Shown: piece after piece, positions 48,581 through 60,599 of the stretch
Position numbering within the stretch: the first letter of the stretch is position 1
Layout: every line of letters starts with the position of its first letter
Origin: Viscum album
Taxonomy: Eukaryota; Streptophyta; Magnoliopsida; Santalales; Viscaceae
Length of the DNA stretch: 64,000 nucleotides
NCBI GenBank assembly: GCA_963277665.1
Contig: OY728120.1
Span: 944,247,195 to 944,311,194 of the forward strand
Direction: 5' to 3'
Translations under genes and position numbers: made by a program
The notes under the pieces: model-generated
Database searches by the model: none
What the model saw: the letters and a program-made list of their open reading frames with translations, nothing else
What the model was told of the DNA's origin: nothing

Positions 48581-51500
48581 ATTCTATATATTTTCAACCA
48601 CAACATCAGGACCACAATCAACTCTGACAATTGATCTATTTGAGTCATCAAAATAAATAAATGGATTGGTTCCAATGGAACTAGGGACAGTGTCAATTCC
48701 ATCATCACCATCATCAAAAATATGTCTTGGAATTACTTCAACAATGACACCAAATTCAGGTCGAAGTTGGTCTTTGACATAAAAAACTTTTTTATCCATT
48801 GATGCCAACACATATGGTTCTTCAGTAGCAAGAGTGCGAGTCATATTAATTACTCGAAATCCACAATCATCAATAAATGTGCCATGTCTCGTCATCGAAT
48901 CAAACCAATGGCATTTCATCATTGTGACTCGTCCATGAGAGTAATAATCCAATATTATTATTTTCTCAACAACTCCATAATAACCCATATTTTCAAACCG
49001 CGGTCTACTATCTGATGCACTGGCATAACAATCTGTTGTGTCAGTAACCATAACACCATCATGTTGTGTTCTCATGTTCTTTTCTCGTTCAGTGACAATA
49101 AATTTGTACCCATTGATAACAATTGATTTGCAGTCACGAACCACGGTAATAGGAACAAAAGCCAAAGCTCTTATTTCCTCAGAGACAGAGTCAGCAGAAA
49201 AACTCAATACCTGAAATGTAAATGACTATTAAAGTTAATTAAATATTGATATAATTATTTTAAACATTAATTTTTTTATACCTTCAATTTTAACCAAGCA
49301 GAAAACTCTTTGCTATGAAAAGTCTCTCTCCTTATCAAAGATAAAGAATGATGCTTCCTATTTATCATTGTTTTATGTTCCCTATAGATAAAAAATATTA
49401 ATAGTTTAACAGATATATATGTAAGATATACATAATCAATTTAGTTACCTGATATAGTCATCGAACAAATCACAGTTGAACAAAACTGTGCGATGTGCCA
49501 TCTCCCGCTCTTCATAGATTAATGTTTTCAATGTATATGATCCAGGAATTCCTCTTGTTTGAGGAATTGATGGAAAACTAGGTCCAATCTCCCCATACTG
49601 TTCTTCTTCATTTCTCATTAGTATGTTCAATCTTGTAGTAAGATCAGACAAATACATCGAGCAGAAATCCATACATTCTTGAGCCAAGTAACCGTTCGCG
49701 ATAGAACCTTTGGGATGATTTATGTTTCGGACATAAGACTTTAATGTGAACATATTTCTTTAATTGGGATACATCCAACGAAAAGAAACAGGTCCTCGAA
49801 GAACTATTTCAATGGGAATATGGACAGTCAGATGAAGCATGCATGTGAAAAATGATGGAGGAAATATTTTCTCCAACTCACACAAAATTAATGGGGCATC
49901 TGTCAACATTTTTGGCAAGAAATACTTGGAAAACTTCTTAGCACAATGATCTCTAAAAAATGGAACAACCTAATAACAACCACCCTTACATTATTGGACA
50001 AAAGATAATGGATTTCTATTGGAAGCAACTCATGCAGTAGAACATGATAATCATGAGTCTTCAATGATTTTAGCTTCAACTATCTTCTGTTGACCCATTT
50101 AGATATGTTGCTTGAATAGCCATTAGGAACCCTAATAGTCTCTAATACTTCAATAAATTGTTTTTTTTTCGCAGGTTTCATCACATAAGAAGCACATGGA
50201 AGTTTCCATTTATTTTCACTGATATGCACAGGATGCAATTCTGGTCTGATGCCCTAATCCACCAAGTCACACCGAGATCGTAAATCATCTTTTGTCTTCC
50301 CCTTGACATTTAGAAGAACTGAAAGCAATATTTCGCATATATTCATTTCAATGTGCATTACGTCTAAGAAATGACGTAAAAAATTGGTTGACCAATAAGG
50401 AAAATCAAAAAAGATACTCTTCTTCCTCCAATTGTAACAGGTTTCAGTGGAAAAATTCTTTCTCTTTCCAGATTTCATTTGACCCTTCCCAAACGAAAAA
50501 CTGAAATCTTACAATTCATTAAGCACGTCAGTTCTAGACATACACAGAGGTGGATCATCAGTCTCTATGGTATTATCAAATCTTCGACGATTCATTCTAT
50601 ATGGATGATCCTTTGGAAAGAATCGTCGATGTCCCATAAAACTGAAACTACAGCGATGTTTCAGTCTTTTGGATTGTGAATTCTTCATACAAACTGGACA
50701 TGACAGTTTTCCCTTCGTTCTCCATCCATAAATCATTGCATAAGCCAAAAAATCATTGATCGTCCACATAAGCGCATCACACATCTGAAATATGTCTTTC
50801 GAAAATACATCGTATGTGCGCACACCCACATCCCAAAGAAGATTCAACTCTTTTATTAAAGGTTGCATGTATAGATCAATATCAATGTCGGGATCAGAAG
50901 GACCAGATATGAGTATACTCATGAATGTGAAAGGTTTTTTCATACACAACCATGGGGGAAGATTATAAATGTGTATAAAAACTAGCCATGTGTTGTGCGA
51001 AGTAAGCATCTGCCCATACGGATTAAAACTGTCGCATGAAAGACCCAGCCTCACATTACGAACTTCAACTGCAAAATCTGGATGTCAAGAATCAAATCTA
51101 TGCCATGAAAATCCATCTGCAGGATGAACCAACTCATCATTAGTCTTCTTTCTCTTAGTATCATGCCATCTCATTTTTATTGATATGTCATCAGACATAA
51201 AAAGATTCTGAAGTCTGGGGATCAATGGAAAGTGCCACATTACTTTTTTTGGAACGTGGGATGGTGTTCCATCAGATTTTGACTTCCAGTGGGATGTGCC
51301 ACATTTTATACAATCATTTCGTTCAGCGGTTTCCTCCCAGAATAAACTGCAATCTTTCGGGTAAGCATGAATTTTGTTTCTTGAAAATCCAAGTTCCTCA
51401 ACTAACTTCCATGCCATATAGTGGTTTGAGGGAATATTTTCATCATCTGGAAGTAAATCCTTCAATAGGGTAATAATGTAATCGATTGCTGTATTAGAAA

Positions 51501-52036
51501 TTCCATACATAGTTTTCCCATGAATCAATCAGATTAAAAATTCCACCTTTTTCATTTTATCGCATTGTCGATATACTGGAGTCGTGGCAGCATCATTCAA
51601 TTTTTTTCACCCTATCAATATCATCATTTTCACTAGATGCATCAGTTGTCCTCATATCGAAGTCTTCTTGATTTGAAATCCTTTCTTTTTCATGATGACG
51701 ATTAAACGGAAACCAGTCATCTAACAAATTCTCCATTCCAGTCCTTTCATTTCGATCATCACCAATTTGAGATTTCATTTTCTCCCCATTATGATACCAC
51801 ACAAAGTAGTTTGCTTGAAAACCATTTTTGGTTATGTGGTAGCTGACTTCTTCATGGCTCAACCATGGTCTACCAACACAATTGGAACATGGGAAGTGTA
51901 TGCGACCACTATCTGAAGCATTTTGAAATGAAAAATCTATAAATCTATCCAAATTGTTTTGAAAATCGCTTGAGATCCAATCGGTTTCATACATCCAACT
52001 TCTGTCCATTCTGTAAAAAGAATTTATATAAGACAT
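48581..52036 (-). pseudogene. TNP2-type CACTA transposase with DUF4218 and DUF4216 regions
   Basis: The gene runs leftward from an ATG at 52036 or, better by family, 52009 (MDRSWMYETDWIS). Transpos_assoc is at 52009-51780, with CSNC and a conserved YFVWYHNGE. The Transposase_21 core runs from about 51560 to 50250, with MYGISNTAIDYIITLLKDLL, CDALMWTINDFLAYAMIYGW, CPVCMKN and FLRHFLDVMHIEMNICE. DUF4218 runs from about 50080 to 49446, with HELLPIEIHYLL and KGSIANGYLAQECMDF. An exon from about 49388 to 49283 follows. DUF4216 is at 49210-48581, with GYKFIVTEREKNMRTQ, YYGVVEKIIILDY and CHWFD. GT/AG introns lie at about 49445-49389 and 49282-49211. The protein would cut and join the element's ends in the nucleus. 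Stops near 51531, 51087, 50506, 50259 and 50078, and frameshifts near 51597 and in 49750-50080, disable it. Confidence 0.9.
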
Positions 52037-52179
52037 TTTGTCATAAACAATTCAATGGGATTGAACTTTAATAGAAAATACGTTTAAGTAAACGATAAAG
52101 GAATAAAATAATCAAGGTATCAACTACACATGTGAAAAAAACATACAAATGTGTTATTGAAAAAATGTAAAACCAACAA

Positions 52180-53230
52180 GAACTTAATGTGTTATATCAC
52201 ATCACAGCATGCCTCATCCCATAACCCTATTAGTAGGGTATCATGAACATGAATAACATCAACCTTGTGCCATCCTCCTACCCTACATGACCCCAACAAC
52301 ATGCCACATCTTATTATAGCCTTATCACATCACACCTCACCGAAAAACACTAGGGAAATCATAGTACATCTCACCTGAAGACACATGGACAATCACATCG
52401 CATCTTGCCTAAAAACACATGGTCAATCAATTTTGAAGGAAGAGTAGGGAAGACATGGTAGCTATCCAACCATATAACCACCATCCTATATATTATAAAA
52501 AATACCCATAACTCAAAACCTCTGATCGTTGGTAAGTTTATCCAACTCTGGTTGGAAATGTGTAGAAATAAAATAAAAATACATGATATATAGATAGAAA
52601 AAAATACTAAACCTATGGGTTCACATTAACTACATAATCACACACTTCACTACTACCATAAAACACATAAACCACACCTCCACCACACAAGATGCATAGC
52701 ATTTCTCACTTTCATTTATAATCCACTTCATTCACACTTACATTGTCCATTCATTTAATGTTAAATTAATTAAATCCATTTACCACACATCCATGTCTAT
52801 TCCATCTCATTTATTTAATATCTTGTTTTTTTTGTATTAACAGCATAATTTACTCCATAGATAACCAAGAAAATAATAAAACCACCACACAATAACTCAC
52901 CATCTCATAATAACCATCGACGCCATGTTACATAAACTAACTATCTCACCAAAACAACCGCATATCACAACAAAAATATTGCACATCACAAACCACCGCA
53001 CAACCAAAACCACCTCCCCACATCATACACCACAACTTCATCACACAACACCTCCACACGACACAACACTACCACACATCATCACTATCATACAACTTCA
53101 CATGTCACATCCATGCCCATTAACCATCACATTACAACCCCACATATCATAAAGCCCAACTGGTCACCTCAATCCCCATAAAACACCCTACAACATACAA
53201 TGAAACATTACAAAAAACCTCTCATAGAGG
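52180..53230. repeat. C/A-rich, G-poor low-complexity tract
   Basis: The plus strand is dominated by CAC, ACC, ATC and CAT triplets with very little G, particularly at 52600-53160. No fixed repeat unit is evident. It lies upstream of the minus-strand TNP2 gene and would be its promoter-distal region. Small open frames here (for example 52925-53152, Thr/His/Pro-rich) reflect composition. Confidence 0.6.
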
Positions 53231-53399
53231 CAAAATACCCCAACTTCCACAATTTATTTATTCAAGGTCTTTTATTACATTTCCCCTTTATTTAGCATGG
53301 ACATTATAACACAATTTATATTCCAGGGGAAACTAATTAATTAACAAAATATTCATTCATTTCTATATTTTTCACAGTGAAATCACATCAAAATCAAAA

Positions 53400-53690
53400 C
53401 ATAAAACTACAATATTAGATCGATAACAATAAAAACAAGGTACCATATCTGTATAAAGAATAAAATACCTGATTTGAGATGATTCAGATGGGTTTTCACC
53501 TATTTGGATGGGGGAGTTAGAGAGTAGCAGAGAGCTGGAGTTGGATTGATAAATTAAAACTAAAATATTAGATCAATAACAATAAAAATAAGGTAGTATA
53601 TGTGTATAAAGGGAAAAATACCTGATTTGAGATGGGTTTTCACCTCTTCGGATGGGGGATTACGCGAGAGGAGGAGAGCGCTGGAGCAGA
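53400..53690. repeat. Two tandem copies of a ~165-bp unit near the right end of the CACTA element
   Basis: The stretches from 53404 and from 53567 share AATATTAGATCRATAACAAT, ATACCTGATTTGAGATG, GGGTTTTCACCT and GGATGGGGGA in order. A small indel (GATTCAGAT) is present only in the first copy. On the minus strand this would lie in the far upstream or 5' UTR region of the TNP2 gene. Confidence 0.75.
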
Positions 53691-53749
53691 AATGAATTTA
53701 GGGTTCTGTCGCGAATGGGGGAGAGCAGCACTGCGGTTGTATTTGGGGG

Positions 53750-54085
53750 AAATCTTTCCCAACGGTTTTTAAAAACCATTGGGAAAGAGATGTTCAGGGT
53801 AACCTTTCCCAATGGTTCTATAGAACCGTTGGAAAAAGGGTACCCTTTCCCAACGGTTCAACAGAAACATTGGCAAAAGGGAACCTAAAACACCCATTTA
53901 CCAACGGTTTGAAGAAACCATTGGAAAAGGGGTGACTTTTCCCAACGGTTTTAGTGAACCGTTGAGAAAGGCTTCCTTGACCATTTCTTTACCAATGGTT
54001 TTATGAAACCATTGGTAAGGAGTTCCCTAATCCTTCAACACCAACGGTTTAAGCAAACCGTTGGTAAACACCCGTTGGTTAAAAC
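53750..54085. promoter_or_regulatory. Right subterminal hairpin-motif array of the CACTA element
   Basis: About eight inverted-repeat pairs of the CCCAACGGTTT...AAACCGTTGGG type, spaced about 45 bases, for example near 53757, 53806, 53847, 53898, 53938, 53991 and 54040. Some pairs begin TACCAACGG and end CCGTTGGTA. The array mirrors the left one and ends just before the right TIR. Confidence 0.8.
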
Positions 54086-54090
54086 CAGAA

Positions 54091-54101
54091 TTCCAGTAGT
54101 G
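54091..54101 (-). repeat. CACTA terminal inverted repeat, right
   Basis: TTCCAGTAGTG, the exact reverse complement of the left end. Confidence 0.92.
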
Positions 54102-54104
54102 TTA
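54102..54104. repeat. CACTA target site duplication TTA, right
   Basis: TTA directly follows the right TIR, and after it the LTR resumes with TGAACCAGTTG as in the 3' LTR at about 62665. Confidence 0.93.
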
Positions 54105-54242
54105 TGAACCAGTTGTTTATGTTTCCCAGTTTCTAAGGACACTACCTCTATACGGTCCTTTCATGGTTTTGTTATACGTTGTTATAAGAGTACTTCAATT
54201 TTGAAGTAATAACCATGTATGTAAAGTATGGGTTGTTATAGT

Positions 54243-54254
54243 TGGTATTAGAGG
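54243..54254 (+). promoter_or_regulatory. Primer binding site, initiator tRNA-Met type
   Basis: TGGTATTAGAGG starts two bases after the 5' LTR end. It differs by two bases from the usual plant TGGTATCAGAGC site, which pairs with the 3' end of initiator tRNA-Met to prime reverse transcription. One of the changes is C-to-T. Confidence 0.85.
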
Positions 54255-54462
54255 AAAGGTATAGTCAATCTTTGGAAACTAGGATGTGAAAGACTTAGTA
54301 AGAAACCTAAGGATATGTCTAAGCATAGAACACAATCTTAATGTTTTAGAAATGGCCATGAACAACCTATGATAAGACCTTAAGTGTAAAATTTTATTCT
54401 TGATTATCTGTTTTTCCTATTATAATTAGTGTTTCTCACACTATTATTCTTGGTTTTAGTCA

Positions 54463-55560
54463 ATGGATGGAACTCAAAGGAATCGTGTTAATGCGGAATG
54501 CGACGAGAAATGAAATGATTGTCCCCCTGAGTAACCAAATGTTATGGGAGCTGGAATGAAAAATCTTGTAGCCATGCTCACACAACTTTCTCAAGCTATG
54601 AATCATGCAGGACTTCCAAACGAGAAAAGGAAGGAGCAAAATTCTGTTGAATCCTTCATGAGGCAGTGTCCACCTTCATTCAGCGGGTCTTCTGATCCAT
54701 TAGTGGATGAACAATGGATCAGTACCACTGAAAAATATATTTTCAGTTCTTCAATGTTCTGAACATGATAAATTCATCTTAGCAGTATATCGTTTGTAAG
54801 GAGATGTTGATCAATAGTGCAATCTTATTAAGAATACGAGGCAAATGGATGAAATTGATTCTATGGAATGGGAAAAGTTCAAGAAATTATTTTTCACTAA
54901 TTACTTCCCCTGTATTCTTCGAACAAAGATGGAGAAGGAGTTTCTTGAACTGAAGCAAAAGGATGATGAATCTGTTGGTACCTATGAAGCAAATTTTACA
55001 AGATTTGCAAGGTACACTTCTGGTATTATTATCCAACTTGATAGTAAGATCGATCGATTCTTTAGTGGCATAAAACCAAGTCTTCAAAGGGTGTTATCCA
55101 TAAGGTACTTCAATAGCTACGAGGAAATTGTTCGATGTGCTCTCATGGTTGAGATGGATATTGGAGTAACCCATCAGTCATATGGGTTTGATAAGAAGAG
55201 GAAAATGGAATTCAAAGGAAATTATAAAGACCACGCTGAAAAGAAGATGGGTTTTCCCTTATGCTCAATGTGTGGAAGGAAACATGGAGGGATTTGTCTT
55301 AAAGGGACAAGTAAATGTTTCAAATGTGGAAAGGAAGGTCATCAGGCATTTGAATGCCATATTGATGGGAATAAGATTTCTAGTGATGCGAACAAAGAAA
55401 TGGCTACACAGAGTGCACCTCTTACACTTCAATGTTACAAGTGAAAGGAAATGGGGCATTATTCCAATCAATGCCCTAATCCAAGGGTTGTTGATGATGA
55501 TCAATGTCAAAAAACTCTTAAGGTTAAAGACAAAGGAAAGCCACATGAAATTTATATCAG
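54463..55560 (+). pseudogene. gag of the Ty3/gypsy element, broken
   Basis: The likely start is ATG at 54463, but the frame stops after 16 codons (TGA at 54511) and resumes in another frame at 54544. SFMRQCPPSFSGSSDPLVDE (about 54650) opens the retrotrans_gag domain. A frame break near 54760 is followed by WEKFKKLFFTNYFP and ELKQKDDESVGTYEANF (54870-55000), completing the capsid core. A CCHC zinc knuckle, CFKCGKEGHQAFEC, lies at about 55316-55357 and is the RNA-binding nucleocapsid part. A second knuckle follows at 55432-55473, but its second Cys position is a TGA stop. Two knuckles are unusual but known among Ty3/gypsy Gag proteins. The product would form the particle around the element RNA. 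Confidence 0.85.
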
Positions 55561-58500
55561 TGATGTGGAGTATGATAATGAAGTGGTGAAAGGTACACTT
55601 TCCATCCACTCTAATGTAGAAAATGTTTTATTTGATTCTGGATCCACCCACTCTTTTATTTCTGAAGAATTTTCTAAGGGTATCACCGTATAACCTCAAC
55701 AATTAGATGTTGAGTTAGCTTTGACAACCCCTAATGGAACAACAGTCACATCAAAAGTTTATAATTCTTCTCCGATTAAAGTTTGTGGGAAAGTGCTTCC
55801 TGTAAATCTTGTGATCCTTCCTATAGTGGAGTTTTATGTGATTCTTGGCATGTATTGGCTTTCTTTATATGGATCTCATATCAATTTCAAAAGAAGGGAT
55901 GTCACATTTCATATTCCAGATCAATCTATGATCTTCTATCGATGCAAGGATGAACATAACCTTCCAGTGGAAATTTCTTCCATCTTATGGGTCTTGATTA
56001 CACTAAATGAAGGTTATTTATCTCAAATGGTTGGTGAGAAACTCATGATTAAGAATATGACCATTGTATAGGAGTTTGATGATGTCTTTCCAGAGTAATT
56101 GTCAGGTCTTCCACCAAATCGTGAAGTTGAGTTTTCAATAGAACTCGTACCAGGTGCTTTGCCTATTTCAAAGACACCTGATAGAATGGCCCCAATTGAG
56201 TTGTAGCAATTGAAGAAGCAACTCCAAGAGAATATTGATAAGGGATTCATACGCCCTAGTGGGTTACATTGGGGATCACCTGTTCTGTTTGTTAAGAAGA
56301 AAGATTGATCAATGAGACTCTGCAATGATTATCGAGAACTTAACAAGATCACTATCAAGAAAAAATATCCTCTCCCGTGCATTGATGACTTATTTGACCA
56401 ACTATGCAGAGCTCAATAATTTTCCAAGATTGATCTTAGTTCAGGGTATCATCATTTAAGGGTCAAAATGGAGGATATACCAAAGACGTATTTCCGTACA
56501 AGGTATGGACACTATGAATTTATAGTGATTCCATTTGGTCTTACTAATGCCACTGCTATCTTCATGGATCTGATGAATAGAGTCTTTAGAGACTACCTTG
56601 ATCAGTTTGTCGTAGTCTTTATAGACGATATTCTTGTCTATTAAAAGAGCAAGGACGAACATGAATATCACTTGATAATTATTTTAAAGACCCTGAGAAA
56701 GGATAAGCTTTATTCCAAATTTACCAACTGTGAATTTTGGCTTCAAAATGTTGCATTTTTGGGTCACATAATCTCAAAAGAGAAGATATATGTGGATCCA
56801 GCAAAAACAGAGGTTATCGAATGTTGGTCGAGACCAACAATAGTAACTGAGATACGAAGTTTTCTTGGTTTGGCTGGATATTATCGATGTTTTTTGAATG
56901 ATTTTTCACGATTATCTAATCCACTCACCAAGTTGACTCGGAAAGGTGTTATGTTTGTTTGGATGGAGGAATGTGAAGAGAATTTCAAGGAGTTGAAAAG
57001 AACGTTATCCAGTGCACATGTGCTCACACTGCCTTGTAGTGGAGAAAGGTTTGTGATCTATAGTGATGCATCCAAGAAGGGCAGGGGTGTGTTCTTATGA
57101 AAAATTATACGGTGATAGCTTATGCCTCACGACAGTTGAAAATACATGAGCAAAATTACCCAACTCATGATTTGGAGTTAGCTGCGGTAATCTTTGAACT
57201 AAAGATTTGGAGGAATTATCTTTATGGAGGACGGTGTGATATTTATACTGATCATAGAAGTTTAAAGTATATTTTCACACAAAAAGAGATTAATATACGC
57301 CAAAGAAGATGGTTGGAGCTGATTAAGGATTACGACTGCTCAATTCATTACCACCCTAGGCAAGAAAACAAGGTGGCAGATGCATTAAGTCGACAAGACT
57401 ATGCTAGTTTATCCATGATGAGGATCACAAAGGATCCAATATTTATGGATTTACAAAGGATAGATCTTGGAATTATAATATAAGGGGAAAATCGTATCTT
57501 TATCAATTGAATTTTCAACCATCTATACTTGTGAAGATTAAAGAGGCACAGAAAGAAGATGTAGAGTTACAAAAGAAGGTGAGAAATGTTCCTGAATTCA
57601 ACCTTGATTGTGATGGGATAATAAAGTTCTGGAATCGGGTTCGTGTTCCTCCCATTCGAGAATAAAAGAAGGATCTGCTGGATGAGGCTCATAGTTCTTC
57701 ATTCTCTATTCATCCTGGAAGCACGAAGATGTATAGGGACCTGAAAGAGTACTTCTGGTGGGATGGCATGAAAAGAGATGTTGCTGAATATGTCTCTCGA
57801 TGCTTGGTTTGTCAGCAAGTTAAATCTGAGAGACAGAAGTCTAAGGGGATGTTACAACCATTACCCATACCAGAATGGAAATGGGAAAACATCACTATGG
57901 ACTTTTTCACTAGACTTCATAAAACATCCGAAGGAAATAATTCTATCTGGGTCATAGTTGATCGTCTTAAAAAGTCTTCACACTTTATTGCTATTAGAGA
58001 GGATTTCTCTATGGATCAGCTTTCCATGATATATGTGAAGGAAGTGGTAAGATTTCATGGAGTAACACTTTATATTATATCTGATCGGGATCCGAGGTTT
58101 ACCTCAATGTTCTGGCGAAGTCTTCAGCATACTCTGGATACAGAGTTGAGTTTCAGCACTGCTTATCATCCTCAGACATACGGTCAGTCTAAGAGGACAA
58201 TTCAAACTCTAGAAAATATGTTGATAGCTTGCTCTACGGATTTCAAAGGTGGTTGGGATAAACACATACCTTTGGTGGAACTTTATTATAATAATAGATT
58301 TCACTCTAGTATTCAGATAGCTCCTTATGAAGCTCTCTATGGAAAGAAATGTAGGGCTCCAACTTGCTGGGATGAAGTTGGGGAATGAAAGCTATTAGGA
58401 CCTGATGTTGTTGATGAGATGGTAGAAAAGGTCAGATCTATTCAACAACACATAAGAGTAGCTTAGAGCCGAAAATAATGTTATTCCGATAACTGAAGAA

Positions 58501-58943
58501 AAGTCCTAGAGTTTGAAGTGGGTGATAAAGTGTTCTTACGAATATCTCCCTGGAAGAGGGTCATGAGATTTGGAAAGAAGGGAAAGTTGAGCCCTAGATA
58601 TATCCGTCCTTTCGAAATACTGGATCGTGTTGGGAAGGTAGCTTACTGATTGGCGCTTCCACCAAATCTCTCTCAAGTTCACGATCTATTCCATGTATCT
58701 CTCCTTAGAAAGTACATACCAGATCCTTCACATGTACTCAGCCCAGAAGTTGTACTGCTAGAGCAAGATCATTCTTATGAAGAACAGCCGATAGAGATTC
58801 TGGATCTTAGCGAAAAAGTCCTACGGAACAAGACCACTCGCTTGGTGAATGTTTTATGGAGGAACCATTAATTAGAAGAAGCTACATTGGAGCTTGAGGA
58901 TATGATGAGGGAGAGGTATCTTCATCTGTTTGTTACAAAGTGA
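55561..58943 (+). pseudogene. pol of the Ty3/gypsy element: protease, RT, RNase H, integrase, chromodomain-like end
   Basis: Protease: FDSGSTHSFI, with the catalytic DSG, at about 55630. Reverse transcriptase: from VLFVKKKD (56285) through [13 protein letters not shown], the FIDDILVY catalytic box near 56620 and FLGHIISKEKI. RNase [11 protein letters not shown] (57052), [31 protein letters not shown] and [14 protein letters not shown]. Integrase: HPGSTKMYRDL...CLVCQQVK zinc region (57710-57830), core Asp residues in MDFF (57898) and SDRDPRF (58080), and at the third catalytic position (QSKRTIQTLE, about 58186) Lys where Glu is expected. C-terminus: HDLFHVSLLRKYIPDP, then a segment ending VNVLWRNH and a LELEDMMRERYLHLF end. 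Stops lie near 55690, 56070, 56097, 56207, 56307, 56417, 56641, 57663, 58386, 58464, 58647 and 58869, with frameshifts near 57097 and 57481. The product cannot be made whole. Confidence 0.93.
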
Positions 58944-58969
58944 CAAATTTCAAGGGCGAAATTCATTTT

Positions 58970-58982
58970 AAGGGGGGTAGAA
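58970..58982 (+). promoter_or_regulatory. Polypurine tract
   Basis: AAGGGGGGTAGAA directly abuts the 3' LTR start. It is the standard site for plus-strand priming in LTR retrotransposons. Confidence 0.85.
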
Positions 58983-60599
58983 TGTAGCACCTGAGAATTT
59001 TATGGGAAATATTTTGTTTTTATCAATCTTTCACTACACACAACAGTAGCTTGGCTTGCTTTACACCCAATCGCGACCCTTCTCGATAGCTTGCGTCGTA
59101 TGCAATACCGAGTTTCACTAAACAACGATGTGCTATTAAAATATTATTAAAACTAGCCGTTATGAATAGTAATAACCACTTTTTGAAATTTTGTAAATTT
59201 TATTTTTCAAAATGGACATCATTTTTTGATTTGGAATATCAAAATTAGCCTAGGGTGAAATTTTGGTATTTTTCTGAAAACATTCAATTTTTGATGAATA
59301 GTGAAAACACTGGGTTACTATTTAAAAACTGACTTTTTATTTAAATAATTATTTATTTTATTTAAATTTATTTTAGGTCAAAATTGATACATAATACCTA
59401 TATAAGTTCAATTCAATTCATCAGAGTCATTTTATAATAATATTAGATATGTAAAATTTTTATCGAACTTTTCACCGTCTTTTACCCACCTCCTAGGAGA
59501 ATTTTTAAATTTACATAAAAAATAATTTTACCGATTCTGTGAGTGGACTTTCGAAAATCCGAAAGACACGGTTAATATCAAGGACTAAAATGTGGTTCAA
59601 TGAGATGAAAATATTTTTTGGTGAATAGTAACCTTTTACTTTTTTTTTACCACGTTTAAAAGTAAATAGGGTAATTAAGGGTAAAAATGATATTAGTATT
59701 ACCCTAACACATGTCCTAATTCTATTGTATAAGTTTAAATCAACCAAAAACAACCGTAGGAATAAAATATGACCATTTAGGCCCACATGGATTAGATTAG
59801 GACATTTAATATTAATTTATTTAAAGAAGGGTTAAAATAGTTAAAATCAAAGTTTAATAAATAAATCATTTTTAATATAGGGTTATACATAAGATAAATT
59901 CGGATATAAATATTCATTAGAAAGCTAATAATAATTCCTATATAATTTTATTTTATTTTTAATTTTTGGACTTAAAATAATTTAATTTATATATGACACA
60001 ATGATGATGCAGTAATTGTCTAATTAATGAAATATTGACATAATTGATGTTATAAATACCCAAATAAATGTAATTTGAGACTTTTTATGAATTCCAATAA
60101 TTTTATATGTTAATATGACATGTTAGTATTGATTTAATTAATGTCGTTAGAACTAATAATTTTTTTTATGATTTTCATAAATATCAATTACCAAATAGTG
60201 TCAAAATTGACATAAAATAGTTTTTAAAACAAATATTATTTTATTAATTGTTATTTTATTCCTAAAAATCTAAGGTTCTGCCAAATGACTTAGATAAGGT
60301 TATATATTATAATAATAAACAACTTGGGATTCTTTTTGCTTGTTATAGTATGTTTATAAACCTTATAGTGTAAGAAAACAAGACGACCCGGTAAATGTAA
60401 AATTATTTAACATAATGTTAAATCTAAATGATAAGGTTAAAATAGATACCTAAACTAGTATAAATTATATTGGATTAGAGTATTGAGTTCCATTCCCACC
60501 TTAGATTCTAAATAAATCAATTTGGAGCTATTAAAAACCGAATATGTCTTTATAATAAAATAATGTTTTTAGTTATTTCAAAGATGCCCCTCTCCTCCC

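Larger units (their letters stand above)
42055..54101 (-). mobile_element. CACTA (En/Spm-type) transposon, 12.05 kb
   Basis: The ends are perfect 11-bp inverted repeats, CACTACTGGAA at 42055-42065 and TTCCAGTAGTG at 54091-54101. The target duplication is TTA, and both ends carry arrays of short subterminal motifs in both orientations. The body encodes, on the minus strand, a TNP2-type transposase followed by a TNPA/Transposase_24-like gene, the two-gene layout of autonomous plant CACTA elements. It also carries a satellite-like array, a G-rich minisatellite and a 179-bp triplicate. The strand given is that of the genes. Stops and frameshifts in both genes indicate that this copy no longer makes full proteins. 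Confidence 0.95.
38385..54240 (+). repeat. 5' LTR, interrupted by the CACTA element
   Basis: It starts TGTAACACCC and ends GGTTGTTATA. The LTR sequence is 38385-42054 plus 54105-54240, counting the CACTA target duplication once. It aligns along its whole length with 58983-62799. The terminal dinucleotide is TA rather than CA in both LTRs, so this is probably ancestral for the copy. CpG sites of one LTR are often TG or CA in the other (for example GCATCATACGC versus GCGTCGTATGC near 38493 and 59091). Confidence 0.92.

Noticed and set aside
42055..54101. Classification as PIF/Harbinger because of the TTA target duplication
   Set aside because: The termini begin CACTA, the subterminal arrays are En/Spm-like, and the transposase matches TNP2 with DUF4218 and DUF4216. 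The 3-bp duplication also fits CACTA.
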